Assembly (NCBI GenBank): GCA_021805585.1
Contig: JAJZEY010000557.1
Coordinates: 1 to 13,035 of the forward strand
Direction of reading: 5' to 3'
Length of the DNA: 13,035 nucleotides
Origin: Planctomycetota bacterium
GTDB lineage: Bacteria; Planctomycetota; Phycisphaerae; WQYP01
Position numbers and translations under genes: made by a program. This document shows, piece by piece, positions 1 to 5,581 of the stretch; position 1 is the stretch's first letter, and each line of letters starts with the position of its first letter. Below the pieces are notes generated by a model. The model was not told the DNA's origin. It made no database searches and worked only from the letters and a program-made list of their open reading frames with translations.

Positions 1-456
1 ACCAATTTTGATCCCACTGCCAACGGCGGCAATGGTGCGGCCATTAACAACAGTGTCAGCTATGTAAAACTGGATAATGGTGCCGTCGCCAGTAATCCAT
101 TTTATAACACCGGCTCCGGTGGCGGAGGCTTTGGCGCGGCCAACCAGGGGGCGGCCAATCAGACCTGGATGGAAGACCGTCCGAGCGACCCGGAACCCGC
201 TGCGGCTGATGCGGCAGGAACCCCCGCGGCAACGGCGGCCGCAGCGGAAAATTGTATCGCCAACGTTCAGTTCCAGGTGGTTGTGGCGGTGGATACCGGT
301 GCCAAGGTGGGCGGAGCGCAGCATAATATCGTTTTGTATAACGGGTACTGGTGGGGCTATCAGTACAGCAGCACGGACACGCCGGAACCAGCGGCGATTT
401 TGCTCTTTGCATTCGCGGCCATCGGGCTTTTGTCGCACCGCCGACGAATGGTTTAA
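1..456 (+). CDS. PEP-CTERM sorting domain protein, 3' part only
   Basis: The reading frame is open from base 1 to the TAA at 454-456, so the start lies outside the window and 151 residues remain. The visible part is Gly/Asn/Ala-rich and of low complexity, with an Ala/Pro-rich linker around residues 64-83, then a short beta-rich stretch containing NIVLYNGYWWGYQYSS. It ends in a classic PEP-CTERM signal: a TPEP motif, a hydrophobic helix (AAILLFAFAAIGLL) and a basic end (SHRRRMV). In this family the signal directs exported proteins to an exosortase, which processes them at the cell envelope. No enzymatic domain is recognisable in the fragment, so its function is unknown. It is the first of three PEP-CTERM genes on this strand and is followed by an intrinsic terminator about 60 bp downstream. 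The PEP-CTERM call is confident; nothing more specific is. Confidence 0.85.
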   Translation, partial: TNFDPTANGGNGAAINNSVSYVKLDNGAVASNPFYNTGSGGGGFGAANQGAANQTWMEDRPSDPEPAAADAAGTPAATAAAAENCIANVQFQVVVAVDTGAKVGGAQHNIVLYNGYWWGYQYSSTDTPEPAAILLFAFAAIGLLSHRRRMV

Positions 457-518
457 ATTTTAGATGCGCCGCACTGCCGGCCGCGAAAATTTTGCGTTCG
501 GGCGAGAGAGTGCAAGCA

Positions 519-553
519 CCGCGTTGCTTTCCCGGCAGCGCGGCGATTTTTTT
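519..553 (+). terminator. Rho-independent terminator after the first PEP-CTERM gene
   Basis: A 9-bp GC-rich stem pairs 519-527 (CCGCGTTGC) with 535-543 (GCAGCGCGG), with one G-T wobble and a 7-nt loop. It is followed within 3 nt by seven T residues (547-553), a C and four more T. It lies 62 bp after the stop of the upstream gene and is the strongest intrinsic-terminator signature in the window. Confidence 0.75.
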
Positions 554-747
554 CTTTTGGATTGCCGGAAATCCAACGCTTGTGCCGGCTGGCTGCCGGC
601 GGATCGCTATTACCGCTTCATCGCCGGGGATGAGCATGCATAAAAGGTTTACGCTGTCCCACGGAAGGAACTTTATGCCGTTTGCCTAAGACGATCGGCT
701 TAATCGTGCCGTCATAATTGGCATTGGCGAGATGATGGCCCGCAATC
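554..747. other. Non-coding region upstream of the cysteine-peptidase-like gene
   Basis: No convincing gene is visible between the terminator and the next start. Open frames here lack a ribosome binding site and any recognisable protein character. CATAAT at 713-718 matches a sigma-70 -10 box at five of six positions, but no good -35 box lies at the right distance, so a promoter is only possible. Confidence 0.4.
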
Positions 748-753
748 GGAGGA
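748..753 (+). promoter_or_regulatory. Ribosome binding site GGAGGA
   Basis: GGAGGA lies 4 nt before the ATG at 758, 1 nt before the GTG at 755 and 13 nt before the ATG at 767. The ATG at 758 has the most workable spacing and was chosen as the start, though the spacing is tight. Confidence 0.6.
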
Positions 754-757
754 TGTG

Positions 758-1927
758 ATGGACATAATGAAAAGCGCATGTTCACGTCCTTGCGGCACGA
801 TATTGTCGATGGCGGCAATCGTCGGCATCAGTGTATCCATATCGAATCTCGAGCAGCTAAGGGGGGATCCGGCGGACGTGATATTGCAGGCCAGCGAGAG
901 CGGATTTGGACATTTCGATCAGAATGCAACCAATACCACCACGCGACCATCCAGCCGGGTCAGCTTTTTGGTCACACCCACCGTCCAAGGGGTGTCCGCA
1001 ATGGGGCCAGCCGCATGTGCCCCCACTTCAGCCGTTAATTCATTTAATTTCCTGCAAACACAATACAATCTCTCTAACCTGTACAGCGTCGGCGACCCAT
1101 ATTCGACCATCAGTAGTTTGGCTTCGGGAACATATATGGGAACTACTCCTGCGGTTGCGAATCCCAACTCGCAGACCGGTTATGTTGGCGGCGGCACGTT
1201 TCCAGAGAATTTCGTGCTTGGAAAGGAGAAATACCTGCAAAACATACCCGGTGGAATCACCGGACCGACCGGCCGGAAATATGCCATACAAACTGTTGGG
1301 CAGGTGGTGGGGCGGTACAGCAGTCTGCAGGCGTACAACGGCACCGGCCAGCCATTCACTCAGGCCGCGAATGGCCCTTGGATGGGTGGCGTATCCAATC
1401 AAATTGCAAGTGCGCAGTTTATTTTCCAACAGCTGAAGGCGAACGAGGATGTTGAGATGTTCTTCGCCTGGACCGATGCAAACGGCAACAACCCCCGGCT
1501 TGGCCATGTGGTTACGCTGACCCAAATCAACTACAACCAGACACAAAATTCAGGAACCCTAAGTTTTGTGGATCCTACCAACAGTATAAACGTTGGCACG
1601 AATGCGAACCCAATATATTCGTACACCTATGGCACAGGTGACGCACCAGACCTCACCAGTCTTACCCTCACCCAAATGCCCAATGGTTATCTCCTATTCA
1701 GCTATGCGGGCGGCGCGGCGAGCGTTTCCGCGGACGATAATAGCGGTGGTTCAGCCTACGGCATCGTCATAGCCGCCATTGCCGAAAGTCCTGTCCCAAT
1801 ACCGGAACCGGCAAGCCTGGCTTTTATTGCATTGGCCATGGTTGGCTTCGCATTGCCGCGCCGAAATATTTCACCGCGTCATTCCTGTAAGGATTTGCTC
1901 CGACATGGGGACACCTCCGGCATCTGA
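758..1927 (+). CDS. Secreted papain/C39-like cysteine peptidase-type protein with PEP-CTERM signal
   Basis: A 389-residue protein. Residues 1-30 resemble a signal peptide: basic N-terminus, then a hydrophobic stretch around TILSMAAIVGISVSIS. The core has the motif order of papain-fold C39-like peptidases: a Gln (Q77) before ACAPTSAVNSF (Cys87), then LGHVVTLTQI (His250), then LSFVDPTN (Asp272). These could form the Cys-His-Asp triad with an oxyanion-hole Gln. The region between is long and rich in Asn, Gly, Ser and Thr. Near the C-terminus IPEP is followed by a hydrophobic helix and a basic RR, a PEP-CTERM signal for exosortase sorting. Unusually, about 20 residues follow the basic pair. The start at ATG 758 follows a GGAGGA site; GTG 755 and ATG 767 are alternatives. 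PEP-CTERM status is seen directly. Peptidase activity is inferred from motif order only, and the domain could be an inactive C39-like fold. Confidence 0.75.
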   Translation: MDIMKSACSRPCGTILSMAAIVGISVSISNLEQLRGDPADVILQASESGFGHFDQNATNTTTRPSSRVSFLVTPTVQGVSAMGPAACAPTSAVNSFNFLQTQYNLSNLYSVGDPYSTISSLASGTYMGTTPAVANPNSQTGYVGGGTFPENFVLGKEKYLQNIPGGITGPTGRKYAIQTVGQVVGRYSSLQAYNGTGQPFTQAANGPWMGGVSNQIASAQFIFQQLKANEDVEMFFAWTDANGNNPRLGHVVTLTQINYNQTQNSGTLSFVDPTNSINVGTNANPIYSYTYGTGDAPDLTSLTLTQMPNGYLLFSYAGGAASVSADDNSGGSAYGIVIAAIAESPVPIPEPASLAFIALAMVGFALPRRNISPRHSCKDLLRHGDTSGI

Positions 1928-2044
1928 CTGACGGTTGTCATTGGCCTCCGAGATTCCGAATTTCCAAGTTAATCACAGTCATTCGCCACCCGCGTCCATG
2001 CGGGAGAATGGAGTGTGATACATGAAATAATAATATCAATTGTA

Positions 2045-2089
2045 CGCGAGCCTGCGTGGATGCTTTTCGCTTAACCGCCTGCGCTCGCG
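2045..2089 (+). repeat. Inverted repeat (6 bp) in the leader of the third PEP-CTERM gene
   Basis: CGCGAG at 2045-2050 is the exact reverse complement of CTCGCG at 2084-2089, enclosing 33 nt. It is short and could be chance in GC-rich DNA, but it sits directly beside a longer inverted repeat. Confidence 0.35.
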
Positions 2090-2093
2090 CAAG

Positions 2094-2140
2094 GGAGAAC
2101 GGGATTTTGTCACACACGCCAAGGCGCGGGGGCGTTCTCC
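2094..2140 (+). repeat. Inverted repeat (8 bp) in the leader of the third PEP-CTERM gene
   Basis: GGAGAACG at 2094-2101 pairs perfectly with CGTTCTCC at 2133-2140 around a 31-nt loop. The loop itself holds a small CGCC/GGCG pairing. The element ends 46 nt before the ATG at 2187 and could be an RNA stem-loop in the leader or a protein-binding site. Confidence 0.4.
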
Positions 2141-2186
2141 GTGCCGTTCGGCGCTGTGGATCACCTCTTTTTATTTGGGATTTTTT

Positions 2187-2840
2187 ATGAAAACCACACT
2201 TGTCGCATTAACCGTGACCGCTGTTGTTTTGCCGGGCGGCATCACCCTGGCGGCGACCGGCGTAGGCGACCCGCCGGTTGGATCGCCTCCCATCAGCATT
2301 GTCGTCACCGAGGCCAAAGCCAACAGCAGCATTATTATTACGGCAGGAACCGGGGCATCATTTAACGCTGTGGTGGCCGTGAACGTCGGCCCCGATGGCG
2401 TGCCGGAATATTCCACCGGCGGCATTTTCCTGCAGGCCGGGGATATTTACTGGCTTAACCCAAAGGGCATTTCGCCCACCATTTCCGATATGATGCGCAT
2501 ATATCCCGTCGCGGGTACCACCACCGGCGATACGTTTTCCGTATTTTCCGCCAGCTATCCGGAAGATAGTCAGGAAGACCCCGCTTCCTTCGCGCTGCCG
2601 GACAGTCCGTATGATGTCCAGGCCCTGCCTGCCGGTCTGTTTCCCGTTCTATCCACTGGTGCGCCAAATTATGCCACCGTTGGTGAAAACGGCACTTACG
2701 TTTCGCCCGGAGGCAATGGCAAGGCCGGAACGTTTACATTTAACAGCGACCATGATGTGCCTGAACCGACCGGCATTGCCCTGATCGCTTCGGCCGCGGC
2801 TGGAATACTGCTGCTGGCCCGCCGTCGTCAAATGGCCTGA
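2187..2840 (+). CDS. Small secreted PEP-CTERM sorting domain protein
   Basis: A 217-residue protein. ATG 2187 is chosen because it begins a textbook signal peptide (MKTTLVALTVTAVVLPGG, cleavage probably after LAA near residue 23) and has a weak GGGA six bases upstream. The frame is open further upstream to a TTG near 2040, but that part does not look like protein. The mature part is Gly/Pro/Thr-rich and probably beta-structured, with no family I recognise. The C-terminus carries VPEP, a hydrophobic helix (GIALIASAAAGILLLA) and RRRQMA, a standard PEP-CTERM signal for exosortase-dependent sorting at the cell envelope. It is the third such gene in a row on this strand. There is a likely terminator about 190 bp downstream. 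The function of the mature domain is unknown. Confidence 0.85.
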   Translation: MKTTLVALTVTAVVLPGGITLAATGVGDPPVGSPPISIVVTEAKANSSIIITAGTGASFNAVVAVNVGPDGVPEYSTGGIFLQAGDIYWLNPKGISPTISDMMRIYPVAGTTTGDTFSVFSASYPEDSQEDPASFALPDSPYDVQALPAGLFPVLSTGAPNYATVGENGTYVSPGGNGKAGTFTFNSDHDVPEPTGIALIASAAAGILLLARRRQMA

Positions 2841-3334
2841 AGTGAATCACGGAAAGCACACCTTCCGGAGGGAGAGGAGAGTTTCACATCCCGCACTGAC
2901 CGGCGGAAATCCCGCGATAAATTTCAGAGGCAATCAAGAATGGCCGGTAAATTGTTCACATGACAAGGTCGCAATATCCGCCTGTTTCGGAAACGGGCCA
3001 CACATTTGCGCGTAAAACACCTGGTACCTTCCGCAACCCGCCGGCCGGCGGTGCGAATTGTTTTTATCGGCCATATCAAATTTCCCACCGATTGGCCGCG
3101 CCCTATTTGCACAACGCGAAAATAGGTTAATATGCAATCCGATGGATCGCGGCTGGCTTACATGCGCACCGGCGGCCGGCTAAGGTAAACCTTCGGGTGT
3201 GTACCCGTACGGACATACCTGGCGTGGCAATCGAAAACACCGGCAAAGGACGGCATGACACACAACGACCTTAACTTTCAACTGACCGGTACCGGCTGCG
3301 ATAGCGGCCTGCTCCGGCATGGGTGGCAAATCCG
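2841..3334. other. Long non-coding region between the PEP-CTERM genes and the kinase-like gene
   Basis: About 490 bp without a credible gene on either strand. It holds a likely terminator (3032-3065), an AT-richer patch around 3104-3133 with a weak promoter-like pair (TTGCAC 3107-3112 and TAATAT 3128-3133, spacing 15), and a small hairpin CGGGT-GTGT-ACCCG at 3194-3207. If transcription starts near 3140, the next gene has a leader of about 200 nt. Nothing resembling a tRNA or a known riboswitch was seen. Confidence 0.45.
3032..3065 (+). terminator. Probable intrinsic terminator
   Basis: CGCA (3032-3035) pairs with TGCG (3052-3055) around an inner perfect palindrome CCGCCGGCCGGCGG (3038-3051), with a 2-nt bulge on the left arm. 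The stem is followed by AATTG and five T residues (3061-3065). It could end transcription of the third PEP-CTERM gene, although it is about 190 bp away. Confidence 0.5.
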
Positions 3335-4336
3335 ATGAATGACCGAACGGCCTACGCGCTGCACGCCCTTCTGAACGACCATTATGAAATGGGTCGGGTT
3401 TTACGCTTTCGTCAGATTCGCAAGGGTGCCCAGGCGGAATGTTTCGAGTTGCTGACCGCTGAACAGAATGAATTTCTGCTCTTTTTGTATGCGCCGGAAT
3501 TTTCGCGGCAAGCGCTGTGCGACGCGGCACCAGTGATGGAACGCCTGGCTTGCGCCGGCTTTCCGGTTTCCCGACCCGTGGCCAGTCGGGATGCCGATGC
3601 CGCGGGACACATTGTCTATGCCATTGAAGGTCCGCAAGGTTCCCATTTTTTTGTGACTACACTTGCACCGGGGCAAATGGTTGCCCCCGCCGACTGGTCC
3701 AGCCATGACCTTAGCAATTTAGGGCTGCGACTGGGCTGGCTGCACCGGACCATGCGCGAGGCCTTTCATGCCGATACCACCGTGGCGGGCGAAAATATGC
3801 CCCCGACCCGCAGGCCGGCGCAGGCACCCGCGCTGCGGCTGAGGGCTGCCCTGGAAAGCGCCTCCCCGCGCGGGCAACAGCTTCGTCAGATGCTTTCCGC
3901 GGCGGCGGTGGATCGTCTTTTGACCGATCTTGAAAAGTTGGAAAAGCTGCCAAATTCCGCCATCAGCTATGTGCATGGGGCCATTTCACCCGAGGCGGTT
4001 TCGCTGAATCACGACCGGCATATCGCCAGCCTTGTGGACTGGGGAAATTTTTCCATCGGTTTGCCGGCACAGGATGTAATTGACGCATTTGTGCACTGGT
4101 GCGTGAATAAAGATGGCGAAGTGCGTGCCGAAGCGGCGCAAGCCCTTTTGCAGGCCTATCTTTCACTGGAAAAATTCCGGGGCGATCAGTGGCATTCCGT
4201 GGTCATTGCGTGGTGCGCCCATCGGCTATCCGCCGCCCTTTCAGGACGCACCCATTTACCGCGCGGATTCGGGTCTATTCTCGAAAATCCACATTCTCTT
4301 TCCGCCACCCTGACTATTTGCCAGAGCAAGCTATAA
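3335..4336 (+). CDS. APH/homoserine-kinase-like phosphotransferase fold protein, possible pseudokinase
   Basis: A 333-residue protein with the layout of the aminoglycoside phosphotransferase/type II homoserine kinase superfamily. The N-lobe has strands around residues 20-55 and the FPVSRPVASRDADA stretch (77-90), as in ThrB-like kinases. The VTTLAPGQMV hinge is at 107-116, and a helix ends in LGWLHR (133-138). The catalytic loop should read like HGDLHPGNV or HADLFPDNV, but here it is VHGAISPEAV (213-222). His214 is kept, while the catalytic Asp is Ala216 and the metal-binding Asn is Ala221. The later metal-binding Asp survives in LVDWGN (Asp235). The family is recognisable, but kinase activity is doubtful and the substrate is unknown. 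ATG 3335 is preferred; an in-frame GTG at 3323 is possible. The ribosome binding site is weak (GGGTGG at 3321-3326). The ECF sigma gene follows after 152 bp. Confidence 0.75.
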   Translation: MNDRTAYALHALLNDHYEMGRVLRFRQIRKGAQAECFELLTAEQNEFLLFLYAPEFSRQALCDAAPVMERLACAGFPVSRPVASRDADAAGHIVYAIEGPQGSHFFVTTLAPGQMVAPADWSSHDLSNLGLRLGWLHRTMREAFHADTTVAGENMPPTRRPAQAPALRLRAALESASPRGQQLRQMLSAAAVDRLLTDLEKLEKLPNSAISYVHGAISPEAVSLNHDRHIASLVDWGNFSIGLPAQDVIDAFVHWCVNKDGEVRAEAAQALLQAYLSLEKFRGDQWHSVVIAWCAHRLSAALSGRTHLPRGFGSILENPHSLSATLTICQSKL

Positions 4337-4488
4337 TCCAGTGAAAGGGCACCGCATGAAGCCGCTGTGGTCGATCGGCTAAGGCCGCGGCCTGCCGCCG
4401 AAGCCGTGCCGCCGTTTGTACCGTTGCCGCACCGTAATATCTCCCCGGAATTCCGGGAATCCGGGAACCCATCGAAAAGCTGAGCCTG
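4337..4488 (+). other. Intergenic region upstream of the ECF sigma gene
   Basis: It contains a 10-nt palindrome GGCCGCGGCC at 4383-4392 and a GGAA-rich segment at 4444-4468 described separately. No T tract follows the palindrome, so it is not a clear terminator. No gene is visible. Confidence 0.4.
4444..4468 (+). promoter_or_regulatory. Palindrome and repeated GGGAA motifs upstream of the ECF sigma gene
   Basis: CCCGGAATTCCGGG (4444-4457) is a perfect 14-nt palindrome. It is followed by a second TCCGGGAA, ending at GGAAC (4464-4468). GGAAC resembles the -35 element of many ECF-sigma promoters, so this could be an autoregulatory promoter or an operator. The last copy is too close to the ATG at 4489 to be the -35 of a leadered transcript, and no clear -10 is seen. 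Confidence 0.3.
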
Positions 4489-5109
4489 ATGACAGAAAAT
4501 ATGTCCAACCCGCAAGCCGCCAGCAACCCGGAAACATGGGTGGATCGCTATGGCGATATTCTGTATCGTTTTGCCTGCCAACGGCTAAGCGATACGGCCA
4601 CCGCCGAGGAACTGGTGCAGGAAACCTTCCTGGCGGCGCTGCGAACCCGCGCAACCTTCCGCGGCCAGTCGACTGAATCCACCTGGCTTATGGGCATCTT
4701 GAAGCACAAAATTATCGATCATCTTCGGAAATCCGGGCGTGAAAGAAACTTTTCCGATACGCCTGATGGCCTCGTCGATTCACTTTTTAAGTCCATTGGC
4801 CACCGGAAGCGACGACCGCCGGCATGGAATGGCGATCCCGCCCGGCTTATTGAAAACGAACAGTTTTTACAGGCCCTGCAAAATTGCATGGACGGCCTGC
4901 CCACGGTCCAGCGACAATCATTTGTGCTGCGGACCGTGGATGAACAGTCCGCGGACGATGTCTGTAAGGAGCTGGGCGTTACACCGACCAACTTGTGGGT
5001 ATTGTTGCACCGCGCCCGTTTGCGCCTGCGCGAATGCCTGGAACGCAAAGGATTTGATCGGCCAAAGGTTCGTCGGAATGTTGCCGAACCGGCCGGAGGC
5101 CAATCGTGA
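4489..5109 (+). CDS. ECF-family RNA polymerase sigma factor
   Basis: A 206-residue sigma-70 family factor of the extracytoplasmic-function type, which redirects RNA polymerase to a specific promoter set. Region 2 spans about residues 14-82 and includes the core-binding helix DTATAEELVQETFLAAL and the DNA-binding part TFRGQSTESTWLMGILKHK. A linker at about 83-122 is longer than in minimal ECF factors and is basic and Pro-rich. Region 4 spans about 124-185 (LPTVQRQSFVLRTVDEQS, then the helix-turn-helix ELGVTPTNLWVLLHRARLRL). The TNLWVLLHRAR form is typical of ECF factors paired with a short zinc-binding anti-sigma, and that partner follows with a 4-nt overlap. There is no strong ribosome binding site; ATG 4501 is an alternative start. 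Family assignment is secure, but its inducing signal and regulon cannot be read from the window. Confidence 0.9.
   Translation: MTENMSNPQAASNPETWVDRYGDILYRFACQRLSDTATAEELVQETFLAALRTRATFRGQSTESTWLMGILKHKIIDHLRKSGRERNFSDTPDGLVDSLFKSIGHRKRRPPAWNGDPARLIENEQFLQALQNCMDGLPTVQRQSFVLRTVDEQSADDVCKELGVTPTNLWVLLHRARLRLRECLERKGFDRPKVRRNVAEPAGGQS
5095..5099 (+). promoter_or_regulatory. Ribosome binding site GGAGG inside the sigma gene end
   Basis: GGAGG lies 6 nt before the GTG at 5106, within the last codons of the sigma gene. It supports the GTG start and translation of the second gene independent of, or coupled to, the first. Confidence 0.7.
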
Positions 5110-5381
5110 CTCATATTTTGTCATGCAAACATTCGCTGGAGCTCTCCGCCAAACAGACGCTCGTTGAGTTGACGTTGGGCGAACGCATCTGGTTGCGCGT
5201 CCATTTACTGGCCTGCGTGGCCTGCCGACGCATTCGCAAACAGGTGGCCATTATTGAACGCACCCTGGTTTTGGCGCAGAATCGGGGCCTGTGGCCACAA
5301 GGCACAGGTCCGGTCGCCCTTTCGGAAACTTCCCGGCAACGGATAAAACTTGCCCTGCAACAGGCCGGCGAATCCGGCTGA
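5106..5381 (+). CDS. Small zinc-binding anti-sigma factor-like protein (zf-HC2 type)
   Basis: A 91-residue protein starting at GTG 5106, overlapping the sigma stop as GTGA, an arrangement typical of translational coupling. The N-terminal half matches the zinc-binding anti-sigma pattern: SCKHSLELSAKQ (Cys7, His9), then HLLACVACR, giving His33-x3-Cys37-x2-Cys40. In this family the Zn-binding helical domain holds the ECF sigma factor inactive and releases it on a signal. There is no membrane segment, so it would be cytoplasmic and could sense a soluble signal such as redox state. The C-terminal half (about residues 55-91) is probably helical and not assigned. Anti-sigma function is inferred from motif and position; it is not shown directly. 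A small hairpin follows the gene. Confidence 0.75.
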   Translation: MTHILSCKHSLELSAKQTLVELTLGERIWLRVHLLACVACRRIRKQVAIIERTLVLAQNRGLWPQGTGPVALSETSRQRIKLALQQAGESG

Positions 5382-5404
5382 TGCCCTTAAGGCAATGCGG
5401 AAGC

Positions 5405-5422
5405 CCCGGTTTCGCCGGGTTT
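5405..5422 (+). terminator. Weak terminator-like hairpin
   Basis: CCCGG (5405-5409) pairs with CCGGG (5415-5419) around TTTCG, followed by only three T residues. It lies 23 bp after the anti-sigma stop. The position is right but the stem and T tract are short. Confidence 0.35.
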
Positions 5423-5570
5423 AACCAGCCGGAAGGCGGGCAATTCCCGATAGCTTCACAAATAATTCCGCAAATCTGAAATTCGCTCGCTTCGCATCCT
5501 GGTTGGCTTGCGGTAAACTACAGGGCTTGCAAATTCGCGGATGGTTCGCGGTTGCATGGCTCTTTTATTC

Positions 5571-5575
5571 AGGAG
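5571..5575 (+). promoter_or_regulatory. Ribosome binding site AGGAG that fixes the ispG start
   Basis: AGGAG ends 6 nt before ATG 5582. This rules in favour of ATG 5582 over the in-frame TTG at 5552. Confidence 0.8.
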
Positions 5576-5581
5576 TTGGTC

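Larger units (their letters stand above)
1928..2186 (+). other. Intergenic region with a possibly structured leader
   Basis: This 259-bp region separates two PEP-CTERM genes. A small 5-bp hairpin (1989-1993 with 2000-2004) has no T tract, so it is a poor terminator. An AT-rich stretch at 2025-2040 could hold a promoter. It is followed by two adjacent inverted repeats, described separately, that would fold in the 5' leader of the next gene. The frame of the next gene stays open upstream to about 2040, but the translated extension is Arg/Ser-rich and unlike a protein start. Confidence 0.4.
5382..5581 (+). other. Intergenic region between the anti-sigma gene and ispG
   Basis: The 200-bp gap has a small hairpin (5405-5419) and a weak promoter-like pair, TTCGCA (5491-5496) and TAAACT (5514-5519), spaced by 17 bp. 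Each matches the sigma-70 consensus at four of six positions. If used, transcription would start about 55 nt before the ispG start. No small gene was recognised. Confidence 0.35.

Noticed and set aside
56..637. Open frame of 193 codons on the minus strand
   Set aside because: Its Pro/Arg-rich translation is antisense to the first PEP-CTERM gene and crosses that gene's terminator.
1989..2004. Hairpin CCCGC/GCGGG after the second PEP-CTERM gene as a terminator
   Set aside because: It has only a 5-bp stem and no T tract.
2040..2186. N-terminal extension of the third PEP-CTERM protein from a TTG codon
   Set aside because: The extension is Arg/Ser-rich with no ribosome binding site, whereas ATG 2187 begins a normal signal peptide.
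5552..5581. Earlier TTG start for ispG
   Set aside because: AGGAG is correctly spaced for ATG 5582, and the family's N-terminus matches that start.
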